Assembly: GCA_026075535.2 (NCBI GenBank)
Contig: AP026543.1
Location: 11,594,001-11,658,000, forward strand
Reading direction: 5' to 3'
Source of the DNA: Tricholoma matsutake
Lineage: Eukaryota; Basidiomycota; Agaricomycetes; Agaricales; Tricholomataceae
Length of the DNA stretch: 64,000 bases
Below, piece by piece: positions 34,885 through 47,288 of this stretch. Position 1 is the first letter of the stretch. The number at the start of each line of letters is the position of its first letter. The position numbers and the translations under genes are program-made. Under the pieces are notes generated by a model. It saw nothing but the letters and a program-made list of their open reading frames with translations. It was not told the DNA's origin and did not search any database.

Positions 34885-37778
34885 GTGATGACTATGATTG
34901 TGATTCCACTTTCCTGTTTGCTGATCACGTCAATAGCACTGGGCAGCTCGCATACCCATTGGACCAGAATTTTGTGTACACAAACATACCTGTGCATGCA
35001 CTTCTGCCATATTTGTTGGTACACATGGCTCTGTCTGCATCACATTTCTGTTGGTTCCCATGTTCCAAAGTCAGTGATTGCCGATTTCTTTGAAGGCCAT
35101 AATTGTGCATCTTGCAACCTCTACCTATCTGTCTTCTCAGTTTGTCCTATGAAATCTATGCACCGTAAAGAGTGTGGATGCAAGAAACATAACATAGTCA
35201 ACCTCAACCTTGATCCCAATGGTATGGACAATGTGCATGTTAACCATTCCAAGTCAGGGGTTGATGTTCCTCACAGTCTTCCAATCTCAGCAAACACTGA
35301 AAATATTCCCGCTCGTCCTCTTGTTACTGACCTAAACCTTGATCCAGCTTCTTTTCCTCCACTACCACCTGCTGATGTTTTGTCACAGGAAATCATTGCT
35401 GATTTCTGTGCTCATTCCAGTCTGGATAGCTTAGAGGAAGCTGGGTGTGCTGTATGTGGTCAATTGGTACATATGTCTCAGCTCAGTAAATTAAAATCAA
35501 TAAAAAACCTACTCCATGTACTGCACAATCCAGATGCAACTAGGACCACTTGAACTGCTGCTTTGCAGCCTGTGCGAAGCTTCAAAGGCCCTGTGCTGGA
35601 CTATCACTACAGCCAAGTCTGTGACCATTGCTGGCAGAGCTTGTGGAAGGGTAAAGCTCCCTGTAATTTCCTTTCTATGGGTCTGTGGTTAGGAGAAGTG
35701 CTGGAAGAATTATTGTGCCTTAGCTATGTTGAGAAGATGCTAGTCACTCATGTTCACGTTAATAGTTCATTTGTGCATGTGGCATCTTCAGGGCTATGAA
35801 AGATGGCATCTCATGTTATAGCATTTGAATCTCCAGTTGCAAAAATTTATGAACAGCTTCCACTGCCAGTCAAAGATTTGGATGATGTTCTGGCCATTTT
35901 ATTCACTGGCCCATGTAAGCCCACTGAAAAAGAATTTTTTTGAACCCCACTTATGATTAGAAGGAAGCAAGTCACATGCACACTTGAGTGGCTAAAACTA
36001 AATCATTCTGATTATACTGACATTGGTATTTTGTATGCTGAACTTGCATGGTATCCCAAAGATTGCCCTCCTGTGTCCATACAATATCAATACTCTTTAC
36101 CTGATAAACCAGAAGAAGGCACAAGTGTATTTGATAGTGAGCCAGAAGATGGTGACACACAAGGAGATTGTCTATTTGTTGTGCATGGACATACTGGGGA
36201 GCAAATGAATGCCAAGTCAGTAAATGAGTTGAAAGGGGTAGACTTGAAAAATAGTATGGATTCATGGGACAAAACTTTTTCATTGCATAGTTTTTCAACA
36301 CAACAGCTTGACCTTATGAAGAATATGAACATTCACTATGAATGCCTAGATGCACATGATGACTTTCACACACAGATGCAGAAAGGAGCATCAATGTTAC
36401 CTGGTTGGGCAGAACAGGGCAGCGGCAATTTTGAGTATTTAGATCAATTAGCAATCGATGATGCTATAAACTTACCTCCATAACACAGTAGACCTCCCGA
36501 TGTATTCATGTTGGCACTCATTGGAAAATCTGAAAGAAGTCAACAAGCATTTATGGTGGAGATAAGACAAATGCTTGTATCTCTTGGCTGGATGGATTGC
36601 AACCTGGATCTTGTTGCTTATGAACTTCTCAGTCCGTCTGCAGTAATTCATTCATGGTTGCCAGGCCAGTGGAAGGCTGCTGTTGCTAGTAAGCATGCTG
36701 AAGTTACCCAGGAAAGAGCTCAACATTTACCACCAAATACAGGGTCTCACAGTGTAGCTGCATTCACTCTGAATGAAGTCAAGGTCATTGATAAAGCATA
36801 TATGAGCTGCGCATTCATTTCAAAAGAGTGGGAATCTGCCGTTGCTGATCTTTCATCTACATTTGATTTGAACAAAGAGCAGGAGTGTGCCTTTAGAATT
36901 GTTGCTAACCATGCCTGCAATCCTGATTCTGGTCAGTTGAAGATGAACATCACCGGAATGGCCGGCACAGGGAAAACACAAGTGTTGAAGGCCCTAGTGG
37001 AGTTTTTTGAGTGGAGGAAAGAAAGCCACAGGCTCATCATTGTTGCCCTGATGGGGAGTGCTGTGGTGCTCCTGAAGGGTTCCACATATCATTCAATGTT
37101 TGGCATCAACTCTGATGGTGGTTCCTCATCAAACATTCAGCTCACCCAAGTAAAGTTGAGATTGGAAGGTGTCAATTATATTTTTCTTGATGAAGTATCA
37201 ATGCTTTCATGCAGTGACATGTTTCTCATAAGCGCGAGGCTTGCTCGTGTCATGAATGACCTTGATTCTCCTTTTGGGGGCCTAAATATGATTTTTGCAG
37301 GAGATTTTGCCCAGCTGCCACCAGTGATTGGTCAGGAACATGCATCACTATATAGTTGCACTGTTGGCATGAATGCAACTTCACTCCATGACCAAGAAGC
37401 TGCTATAGGTAAAGCTCTATGGCACCAGGTAACAACAGTAGTAATACTACAACAGAATATGAGGCAATGCACCCAGTCCACTAATGATGCCAAGTTTTGC
37501 ATGGTGCTGTCAAACATGAGGTACAAAGCATGCACACTTGCCGATATTGTGTTTCTGAAGTCACAAATATCCAGTATGCTACCAGGTAGACCTAATGTTA
37601 ATGAAAAACAGTTCAGGAATGTGTCCATAATCACAAATCTGAACTCACAAAAGGATGAAGTTAACCGCCTAGGAGCCCAAAGATTCGCAGCAGAGACAAA
37701 TCAGGAACTGCATGACTTCTTTTCAATCTATACCATACCTTCCAAAGAGCCTCACAAGCATTGCCTGTGGAAAGGTAT
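34885..37778 (+). pseudogene. Helitron-type PIF1 helicase protein, part 1 (DUF6570 plus helicase core)
   Basis: A single plus-strand frame spans this block with four stops, each a C-to-T change away from sense: TGA 35551, TGA 35797, TGA 35941, TAA 36481. In order: FFEGHNCASC cysteine pair (about 35083), GCAVCGQLVHMSQLSKL and CDHCWQSLWKGKAP (DUF6570-like), LEWLKLNHSDYTD, GDCLFVVHGHTGEQ. A junction near 36245 follows where the Helitron_like_N/Rep region should be. Then DSWDKTFSLHSF and NIHYECLDAHDDF, and the PIF1 core: NITGMAGTGKTQVLKAL (Walker A), YIFLDEVSMLS (Walker B), IFAGDFAQLPPVIG, LRQ/NMRQ motif, VSIITNLNSQKDE. It ends at the Ty3-B insertion. PIF1-type helicases unwind 5'-3'; in Helitrons they drive rolling-circle transposition. 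The start codon is uncertain. Confidence 0.88.
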
Positions 37779-37963
37779 TGTAACGGGCACCCCATTACAT
37801 ATTACATAACCCAGGGACTCTAATATCACCATGTTGATACTTGTTTATGGTATTACTTCTTTACTTACAATGTACACAACATAGCTTCCAAATATACTGG
37901 ATTCTGCTCTGTTGGTTACAACGTAAGTCCTGAGTACTCTAAAACTAGTAGCTAACTGTTACA
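37779..37963 (+). repeat. 5' LTR of Ty3-B
   Basis: 185 bp from TGTAACGGGC to AACTGTTACA. Bases 37779-37834 match the inverse of 46864-46919 and bases 37835-37963 match 47166-47283 directly, apart from an 11-bp indel and a few substitutions. Confidence 0.92.
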
Positions 37964-38549
37964 TTTTTTTGAGCTTAACAGCTATTTGGAAGCTATGAGC
38001 TTACCAACATAAATAAACAGAATTTTATTAACCCTTTAGACAACAAACATAGTGACACAACAACAAGAATGATGACTGCAACCACTATACAACAAATGTC
38101 AACACAAGCCGACGGGGTACAACCACCCTCTACTCCTCAATAACCACCTCGACAACCCAAACAGACCGTAGTAGGAGGATCGAGGGTAGACAAGAGTCCC
38201 AGAGTGGACTCTCTAAAGGCAAAGGCAGCCGAACCCAGATTGAAATCAACGACGCATACACCTGCATCATCAATACCAGTGCCAACTGGACCCGCTATGC
38301 AAGTACCAAAGCCACAGGGATCTGGACAACGAGTGAGCAACAGGTGTGCATCTGGTATGCTGAACCCCTTCACTCCAGAACCCTGAAGGGAGGTGCATCT
38401 TCAATTCCCACTGGCGCTGGCATTCACATCCTTACATCAAGTCCCCAAAACTCCAGAAACTCAAGCCAGACAACAACACACGACTTCAACCTCCCATCTA
38501 CCTCGTATACCTGAACACTTATGACCGACTATCGAGACAACCCACCTTG

Positions 38550-40900
38550 ACGTGGACGAGAATGAAGTATCAGATGGGGAAATAGAAGTTGAAGACCCCA
38601 TGGACATACTCAACCAGTCTGAAGGTTTAATATGGGATGAATGCCCATTCATGAATCAATACCTATGTGTTAGGATCAGGCATGTAGCACACAACCAAAT
38701 GGTAGAGGTCCTAACCCTCGCAAGGAAGAAGCTGGACCTATTGTTGACAGTATACAAGAATATGTACCTCGACATATTCAGGGCTCTTATAGTGAAATGA
38801 ATTGCCTCGAAGAAAATGGATGCAATCACGTCAATGCCATCCGCAACAAACTGGGAGGACTACATGGAACGATGAGCCGAGGCCCCTCAATGCCAGCTTA
38901 AGCACAAACCTGAGGATATCCAAGTACCCTGGGATACACGACCAGAATACCCTTATGCAGACCCCGCTGTCAAGAATGCAATTGCTAGTATCAATGCACC
39001 TCAGCAAGTTAGGGAATCGAATGACAGCTACCGTTGCCATCGTGATGCGGCTACCCGACATCATCATGTTACATTTGAAAAGACACCCTCCCCAATGACC
39101 TTTCACCAGCCAGCACCAACTGAGGACATGGACTCTACTCGACCTGCCATGTGGGGAACCTCTGAAATGTCCGGACCAATGATTCAAGTACCTCATAGGG
39201 CATGAATTCCTATGGCAAGTACTATCGAGGACTGAATCACGTACCAATGCCTTAGAAATGAGGACCTTGATTTAACTGGGGATTCATTATACAATGATCA
39301 AGGAATAATGTTCAACAGGCATCGTCATATCGATATGTTAGACCCCTGCTACATATGGATAACTGGACCAACTCGACCACCTAACAATTATGATGGTGAC
39401 GATGATGGGACAGATGATCGACCTAACGGAAATTGAAGACAACCCCCAGACCCACCATTTATCCCACATGACTCATCCCAACACTGTAACCCCTATGGTA
39501 CAACCAGGAATGGAGGAGGCAGCGGAGGTGGTGATGGTGAACCTCCTGATGGTGGAGGAGGTTTTGACCCTGGAGGGGAGGAACCCAATCGACCAAACAA
39601 TCAACACCCTTTACATAGGGGTTACTCCATGCCACCCGCAGATCGGGCCAGGTTACATACACCTGGCATATGCACGACATCCGAACACCACTGCACACAA
39701 ATGCACAATCAGTTGCTATGATTATGCAGAGAACATCTTACCGTTTGCCTCAAGATCCCTGAAGGGACGAAGGTTTGCAGAGCTGATACTAGTTCTGTAG
39801 GACAATACCATGGATTGCCCAAGTTCTCAGACTTGGAGAATTGGCTCATCAACATAGTTGTAATGCTCCAAGCCATTCAATATGGAGGAGATGACAGGGA
39901 TCAAGAACGTATGCTGTGCATACCCAAATTCCTGGATGGTGAGGCAAAGAAATGGTATTCATGACATGTTATCCATGTAAACTGATCCCAGTTGCATTGG
40001 ACATTCAAGGACATAATCATTGGCCTTTATGATTGTTTTACACACCCGACCACTATGCAAGATGCCTGTGAGGCATACACTGCCACATGCTATTCAGACA
40101 AACTAGGCATCCAAGGATATTATGACACCCTCATAGATCACGCTCAGAATATGTCTGTATACCCAGATGCATACAACATCATGGACACCTTCCTGCATGG
40201 CCTACCTAGGGAAATGCGCACAAAGATGCTGGAGAATGGTCTTATGCCAGAGGCAAACACTGTTGAAGACTTTGTATCTGAAGGAAAAGCACTGGAAGTG
40301 GCTATGAAAACCATGGAACACTACAATCAACATTTGACAAGTACTACATGTACCACAGAAACACCAAAAACTCAGAGTTGACATGAGGACAAAGCACGGA
40401 GAGCTGGAGTAACATTTGTGAAGAGACTGGAACTGAACCAGGACAATAGTGGATTGAAGACTAGAACCTTTGTAAATAACAGCTCAAGCAATAATTGACC
40501 AAACTTCAAGCCCTGAGTTCATGATAACCAACACACACCTAAGACATATCAAGATAAACACCAGGCACATCAGGATAAGGACAGACTTGCCACCATACCC
40601 GCTGGAGAAAATGTGCTTTGTTTCAACTGCGACAAACCAGGACACTATGTGAGAGATTGTAAGAAACCGAAATGGGATAAATTACACGTTCGAGCAGCTC
40701 ATACTGCCATGGTCGAAGATGAAGATGATGAGGATAATGTGCAGGAGGACCAGACCTCAGAACACAACCTTTGACAATCCACTGGATCCCAAGATCATCA
40801 GAGCAACAAAGATGAGATGATCGAGATTAGCGCTTACAACAACAATGACTGGTACAAACATGTGTTGGATACTGAACATATGTATGCCATCAGGGAAACA
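38550..40900 (+). pseudogene. Gag of Ty3-B (capsid and zinc knuckle)
   Basis: Plus-strand segments in shifting frames. 38552-38800 has acidic DENEVSDGEIEVEDPM. 39390-39800 is Pro-rich with a late KGRRFAELILVL. 39992-40381 is capsid-like (LHWTFKDIIIGLYDCF, DTFLHGLPREMRTKML). The knuckle CFNCDKPGHYVRDC is at about 40619-40660. Stops are mainly TGA (CGA expected). An acidic linker (DEDDEDNVQED) follows. Gag packages element RNA. Confidence 0.8.
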
Positions 40901-41029
40901 GATTGAGTATCGACAACCAAGACCCAGGGAAAGAGATTAGCAAAAGATACAGACAAAGCCCGTTTCTGGAAGGTACACCTACGTGCAGATAAAACAGCCA
41001 AGCCTCGACCAGAACATACACCAGAAGAG

Positions 41030-41900
41030 AAAGAGTGCCTAGCCACTTTTGTATCCATTGGTGGTTGCAAGGCGTGGACACTGTGGGATTCCGGGAGCAC
41101 CACAATGGGTCTTACCCCTGCTTTCGCTCAGGTGGCCAACATCCGGGTCTTCCCCCTAACAAATCCACATTTGTTACAGTTAGGAACAGTGGGAAGCTGG
41201 GCAACCATGAACTATGGTGTGGACATCAGGCTAGAAGCACTGGGGTATAAGTAACGATACTTATGTAGACATCGTGAACTTCGATCGCTATGACATGATA
41301 ATTGGGACCCCATTCATGCACAGGAATAAAGTCATATTGGATTTTGAAAACAAACAAGTCATTGTTAACGGTACACCAACGCCTGCTGTGAAGGTTTTGC
41401 TGGATAACAGTGATGGACATCTATGCCGATATTGCAGCATCGATAAATGGAAGAATTTACTACATGGTGGATAACCAACCTTGGAAGAAATACTGGACAA
41501 TGATAACAGAATAAATGAAAGAACATTACACAAAGGAGTACATGCACTCCTTATGAATGAGGAAGAGTTTAATACTCTTCAGCAGGGGGAAGAATCGGCA
41601 CTGAAATATTCGAAAATTAAAAAGAACCATAATGAAATTGACCTAAAGCAGTGTCAACCGACATCGTCTAAGGTAAAAGTAGAAGACATGATTACAAATG
41701 AAGAGGAGAGGATCCTCGAGGAACAAGATAAGGCAACAACAAGTCAAAGTACTCATTCATTCTGGGACAGACCAGTACCACGACCACAATATGACTGGCC
41801 ACATGACCCCAGAATGCCCAATGAATGGAATGCTGTGGTAGCATCCATGAGAGTATATGAAGGAAATCATACAAGACCAAAGGGGGAACAGTATTGAGAC
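41030..41900 (+). pseudogene. Protease and linker of Ty3-B
   Basis: GGCKAWTLWDSGSTTMGL holds the aspartic protease DSG motif (about 41080-41100), followed by DMIIGTPFMHRNKVILDF (the IIG..FL-type second protease motif) and a charged linker to 41897 (EEERILEEQDKATT). Two TGA stops and one frame change are seen. Confidence 0.82.
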
Positions 41901-43034
41901 ATGCTCAGTGATGAAATATCTGAACCCTCAGAACTTATGGACCGGCAACCCAGCCTACTGGATCGTGTTAGAAAACAAAACTTGATACAACTCCAACCTC
42001 AGAAGACCGACTTGGAACAGGACTTCAAGACACTTTGTGCTAGGTTCCACAAACCTAAGAAACCACCAGACCCATACAAAGGACGACATGAGGAATTCAA
42101 ACATCATAAACAGAAAGGCAAGTCCAGAGAGTCGGGACTTACTGAAGAAGACTACCCACAATTGCGACAACAATGGCATGATGAATTCATAGATATTCTA
42201 GGGGGAACCCAAGATCAATTACCACCATGGAGAGAGGTGAATCACAAGATTCACCTTATTGATGACAATAAACAATACCGCTACCACTTACCAAGAGTAC
42301 TGCATTCTCTATGTGACAAATTCCATGAGAAGATCAATAGATACGTGAACATGGGATGGTGGGAACCACGATCTGTAAGCCAAGTGGCACCAATGTTATG
42401 CCTGAGCAAGAAAGATAGGAACTTACGAACCATGGTGGATGCTCGACAATGCAATGACAACACTATAAAAGACGTTACCCCCTTACCAGACCAGGACATT
42501 ATTCGAGAAGCCGACTGTCTATCACGGTATTATGAGAGCGATACCTTAACTGATAGCCATCAACCTTATGAATACATACAAGCCGACACTCAGATTGACC
42601 CCACTGGGGATGACCTACTGGTGCAATGCTACCAAGAAGTTACATCAAAAATAATCGAGTTACAAGCCATTCGCAGTATGGAGATTCATCATAGCAAGCA
42701 CCTACAAGAACAACAAGAAACCCGAGATTTAGAAGCTAAAATAATGGCTGAAGCAAACCAGCGCATCGCCAGTAATGCATCCAACATCGTGGAGGTGCCA
42801 TCCATGTCCGAGAAGGTGCCTAACGAGTCAGTGTCGCCAACTGATGAAGACAACCTTACACTGGCTGATTCACTATTCAAACAGACATCTAATGCTAAAC
42901 CAACAACCTGGGGAAATGAAGAGTTTATCAAACAAATTCAAGTCGGATACAAAGATGATAAGTTATTTGCACTTATCTTGGACAACCCCGATGAGCATGC
43001 CGAGTTTATCATCAAGGACGACCTTATCTGGTGA
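41901..43034 (+). pseudogene. RT of Ty3-B with internal deletion
   Basis: A 377-codon open frame. The N-terminal RT part is present (YHLPRVLHSLCDKFHEKI, GWWEPRSVSQVAPMLCLS, KDRNLRTMVDARQCNDNT, PLPDQDIIR). At about 42507 it jumps to EADCLSRYYESD, the sequence that normally ends RNase H. Thus the RT palm with YxDD and all of RNase H, roughly 1 kb, are missing while the frame is kept. The remainder is the linker to integrase. This copy cannot reverse transcribe itself. Confidence 0.85.
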
Positions 43035-44350
43035 AAAAACCAACATCTTGCCGAGGTCGTCTGCATACCTCATAATCGGAATACCATAATGCAAGTATTG
43101 GACCAAGCCCATGAGTACATTAGGTGATGGTATTGGTGGCCCCTTATGAGTATGGATACTCGTGAATTCTGCCAGACTTGTGAAGCATGTCAACAAGCAA
43201 AAGGATGTAACACAAAACCTTTTGGAAAACTCCATCCCTTACCAGTTCCAATTAAACCATGGGATGGATTTTATAGGCCCGTTTCCAGAGGTGAAAGGCT
43301 TTAATTACCTTTGGGTTATTATATGCCAAATGACTAGCATGGTCCACCTCGTCCCAGTTCATACCAAGATGAAGGCATCTGAATTATCATGGATATATCG
43401 ATGAGAGATTGTATGCTTACATGGACTCCTGAGTTCAATTGTAAGCAATAGGGATGCAAAATTCACTTTGAAGTGGTGGTGTGAACTCTACAAAGTGTTA
43501 GGAACAAAATTACTGATGTCTACATTGTATCACCCACAAACAGATGGCCAGACTGAATGCGCCAATCATAACATCGGACAAATATTTCATACGATTGTTC
43601 ATGACAATCAGAAGGACTGGATCGACAGGATTGACCTCATGGAATTCACAATTAATGCCAGCATATTGGGAACTACCAAGTATGCCCTGTTTGAATTGAA
43701 CAATGGATACATGCCATCCATGATCTGTGAGATATGATTGGGCGATGCCATACCTAAAGGGATAAGGGAATTCACAAGACAAGCTCTCCAGAATCTAGCC
43801 GACGTGCACGACGCCGTCATTGAAGTGTGGGTATTCCAAACTTACCATGCAAATAATAAACAAGCAAATGAGCCAGAGATTATTAAAGGAGACTTAGTAT
43901 TCTTATCCACAAAAAACCTCAACCTGCCATCGGGACAAGCGTGTAAACTATGCCCAAAGTTTATTGGACCATATAAGATCCTCAAGGTGAAACCTGATAC
44001 ATCTATGTATGTATTGGAATTACCTATGGCACTGCAGGCTCGACAGATCGTTCCATCCTTCCATGTATCACTACTATGGCCATACCATGCAAACAACGAT
44101 GCCATGTTCCCAAACAGAGTTCATCCAGAACCATACGACTTTGGGACACTGGATGACCAGGAATGGTTTGTGGAAGATATAATTGGACACCGATGGACCA
44201 GAGAAAAGGACCTTGAATTTGAGGTTTGATGGTCATTGGGCAACACCACCTGGGAGCCATTAAGCTCGTGCAAGGAACTTGAAGCACTGGACCGGTACCT
44301 TGAACTTCAAGGTGTTCAATGGCCATCCCAATTAGCCAGACACTCAAAAT
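43035..44350 (+). pseudogene. Integrase and chromodomain of Ty3-B
   Basis: HHCC-type zinc region (EFCQTCEACQQAKG), core with MDFIGPFPEVKGFNYLW, SIVSNRDAKFTLKWW (the second catalytic Asp is Asn, AGC AAT), STLYHPQTDGQTE (Glu kept), then KFIGPYKILKVKPDTSMYVL (GPY/F module), VSLLWPYHANND and a chromodomain-like tail (WSLGNTTWEPLSSCKELEAL). At least four TGA stops, with frame changes near 43220 and 43400. Confidence 0.88.
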
Positions 44351-44599
44351 GACCAGTCATGAAAATACCTGGACCATGGGAAATTATGTAACCCAACTCA
44401 AACACGTAAAACATTTTTTCAACTAAATTTTCTTCTATTACCATCAACACAACAACTCATACACCAAGAAACCAATCAAGACCCAAACACATCAAAATGC
44501 AATGATCCTACTCTTACGCCTCCAGTAACAATAGCCATGGCAGAGGAACAGGACGGAGTCAGCAGAGTTCCAGAGTGAACTCTGCAGGGGGAAGATGGA

Positions 44600-46863
44600 A
44601 CCAATACTCACCAGAATGATACCAACGTGGACGATCGAGATCGCTGGCACGCCAAACCACCCAACAAATGTACAATGCCATGGACATTGACAAACCATTG
44701 TGCGGCCAAATCAACAATCAATGGGATCAGGCCTTACCTGAAATGGATGATACAATCAAGGGACTCGCTCAACAATTGGAAAAGGTTGGAATAGATGGGA
44801 CATTTTTACAACAAGACATCCTAGCTCAAGTGGTGGTAGAGCAACTACTCGATAAGATTGATGGGCTCCAGGGAGAGGTAGATTGAGCAAAGCGAACCAC
44901 CACAACCTTGGCATCTCAAATGACAAACGAGTCATGGAAACACCCAATATCTCCCACCAACCAGAGCCCTGAAGATGAGGACCATCGACCTCACAAGGTA
45001 CATGGCCAGGAATGACCCATGGAGGTACCACCTCCACCTCTGCCTAGGCGAGTGGCAACTGAGTACCAAACACAACAACCACCCCCCTCCCCAGTTCAAA
45101 GAGGTGATTGTTACCATCCATGATCACCATCACCACTACGCCGATGGGAATATCCACCGTATAGGCGATGGGAGTCACCACCACCATGTCAATGTTCACC
45201 TCCCAGACAGAGAACCCTGTCCCCAGCACGACAAGATTTGGCACCACTGAGACCCCCATCTCCTATGCCTCGAGTACTTAGCATACCCATACCTGATCGA
45301 CGGCCCCGTCATGATATCTATCGGCCGGACTATTCGTCCAAAGCTCCGAGTGGTAATGAAACATCTCAACCAGCACCTGCATCTACAATTGCACCTGTAC
45401 CCGGTCCTGTTCCTAAGTCTACACCTGTAGTTGCCCCCGCACCTGCCCCTGCCCCCGCTCCCCTGGTGGTTCACATTCCAGCAGCCTTGAAACCAACTTT
45501 AGTTGAGCCTAACGAACCAATCATTGACAGTTCCCAGTCTAACAAGGAGGACCTTGAATCTGAACTTAGTTCAGATGACCAGAGCAGCGATGACGATGAC
45601 AACAGAGAGGCCAGGAAGAAGGAATTCGCCAAAAGCCAAGCACAGTACACACAAAGTCGACCTGGCCATGTACCAGATGGACTCAGCGTGGTCATTGTCA
45701 ACGGAAAACATGAGTGGGACAATGAATTGTGGATGATGACTAGCCAATGCATCTTCTACTCCGTCAAATCTAATTGCGTGTACACTGGAAAAACTGCCAC
45801 CATAGCAACCGATTTCAAGGGTCATATGTACACACCATATATGACTGATGGTGATCGCCATCTGTATTCCTATCTACCATGGGGGTTCCCTATGAATCCC
45901 TACAAAGTCTCTTGAGGAGTACAATTTGTCAACGACCGCAAGGAGTCCACCATCAACTGTGCTGAAGCCTACCAATTGCTGATTGAGTTTCATCGCATCT
46001 CTGGTGGTTTCGTACCGGAGCTACGGGACCTGGCCATGCACAAGATCTTGAAGGACGACATCTTCCTTCACAAGATCCAACAGCTGTTTCCAAACAATCA
46101 CCAATCATGGGAGGATTTCCCTATACATCGCGACGAGGATGCATTCATGGGTAATCGCTGTAACAAAACAGGGGGTGCTGGACTAACCCCCATACTAGTG
46201 GAACAGTTACTGGACATCGATATGATGGCCCAGTACATCATGCACCACGGATGATTGGGTAGCAGTAATGCCACCCACAGTGTCACCATGAACGTGGCCC
46301 TTCAAGCAGATCGCCGCAGCATATTTGGGTATTCGCTGGGATGCGCACTTGGCCCCCGCACTGTAACCACTCGATCCGACTTTATGTGAGTCTATGGATG
46401 TGTAGTTGCCCTCCCTGGCTACTACTGCGAAGCCATTGATACTTGGAACTCATTGAATCCAAACACCCTGTTTGTCGAATGTTCTGGTGATAGTCTCATC
46501 ATTCACCATTACAGTGACAAATTGGTACCTGATATCACCATGGACATGGTAACCCAGCATCTTATTCGTCACAGGATACCCCCGCAATGGATCAACCACG
46601 CATATACCTTCGGCCTTCACCATTTGAATCATCATTCACACTTGCAGGCTGGGCCATTCCATGAACTTTATTGCAACACCAACGGCAAATGGTTACAACA
46701 ATTGGATATCAGCGGAGAACCTGTGGCTATACCACAATGGGATGGTTGGTGGTGCCCCACTTACCACAATATCACTCGCATCCAATATTTGATGAGCCAT
46801 GAAGACGATGGGACTGGTAAGTCCTGCTTCCTAGACTTTGAGTGGCTCCTCGCTGGTGCATTG
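44600..46863 (+). pseudogene. Extra 3' ORF of Ty3-B (about 740 codons)
   Basis: Downstream of integrase a single frame continues for over 2 kb, broken only by TGA codons (44884, about 44929, about 45118, 45913, 46252, 46387), each consistent with CGA or TGG. Order: AMDIDKPLCGQINNQWDQ and a helical part, a Pro/Arg-rich disordered region, a Pro/Ala/Val low-complexity stretch, an acidic DDQSSDDDDN patch, then a globular part with NGKHEWDNELWMMTSQC, SISGGFVPELRD-like, HLIRHRIPPQWINHAY and IPQWDGWWCPTYHNI. No known enzyme motif is visible. Position and size recall additional ORFs of some Ty3 lineages (envelope-like or accessory), but there is no signal peptide or obvious membrane segment. The 3' end of the ORF is inside the inverted block. 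Confidence 0.6.
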
Positions 46864-47165
46864 ACATGGTGATATTAGAGTCCCTGGGTTATGTAATATG
46901 TAATGGGGTGCCTGTTACACACCCCTGTTTGAGATTGCCTCCAGGGAATCTAAAGCAAAATAGAGAATGATTTTTGAAAGAAAAACATAAGAAGAAAAGT
47001 GCCATTGTCATTGTCACCCCAGCCCTGTGTACCATCGAAGATTGTTGAGTATGGTTACTCAATGCATTATGTGCCGATTGGGGCAGTGAATTATGCGATG
47101 GAGCCCATGTTGGAGATAGCGGTGGAGGGCCACAGCGTTTTTCCAGTGAGCTCATGAGGAGTGGC
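46864..47165 (-). other. 302-bp inversion spanning the Ty3-B 3' LTR boundary
   Basis: 46864-46919 is the exact-position inverse of the first 56 bp of the LTR (37779-37834). Turning 46864-47165 around places an A/G-rich tract, then TGTAACAGGCACC, directly upstream of TGATACTTG at 47166, restoring an LTR collinear with the 5' copy. It also extends the preceding ORF by 26 codons to a TAA. So the inversion happened after integration. Confidence 0.9.
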
Positions 47166-47283
47166 TGATACTTGTTTATGGTATTACTTCTTTACTTACA
47201 ATGTACACAACATAGCTTCCAAATATACTGGATTCTTACAACGTAAGTCCTGAGTACTCTAGAACTAGTAGCTAACTGTTATA
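47166..47283 (+). repeat. 3' LTR of Ty3-B, distal part
   Basis: 118 bp collinear with 37835-37963 of the 5' LTR, ending GTTATA where the 5' LTR ends GTTACA. Followed directly by the ggtat duplication. Confidence 0.92.
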
Positions 47284-47288
47284 GGTAT

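Larger units (their letters stand above)
37779..47283 (+). mobile_element. Ty3-B: chromodomain Ty3/Gypsy element with extra 3' ORF
   Basis: A 9.5-kb LTR element, 5-bp TSD ggtat (37774-37778 and 47284-47288) inside the helicase gene; the helicase frame resumes in phase. 5' LTR 37779-37963 (TGTAAC..GTTACA). The 3' LTR is broken by a 302-bp inversion (46864-47165). Coding order on the plus strand: gag, CCHC knuckle, protease, truncated RT, integrase, chromodomain, then an additional long ORF. It is a different family from Ty3-A/C (other LTR, no close similarity). Many in-frame stops, almost all TGA. Confidence 0.94.

Noticed and set aside
37779..46919. Terminal inverted repeats of a 9-kb DNA transposon
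   Set aside because: The 52-56-bp inverse match is better explained by a local inversion of the 3' LTR; direct LTR parts and the 5-bp TSD fit an LTR element.
46889..47155. Minus-strand open frame within the inverted block
   Set aside because: Explained as the inverted 3' UTR and LTR start of Ty3-B.
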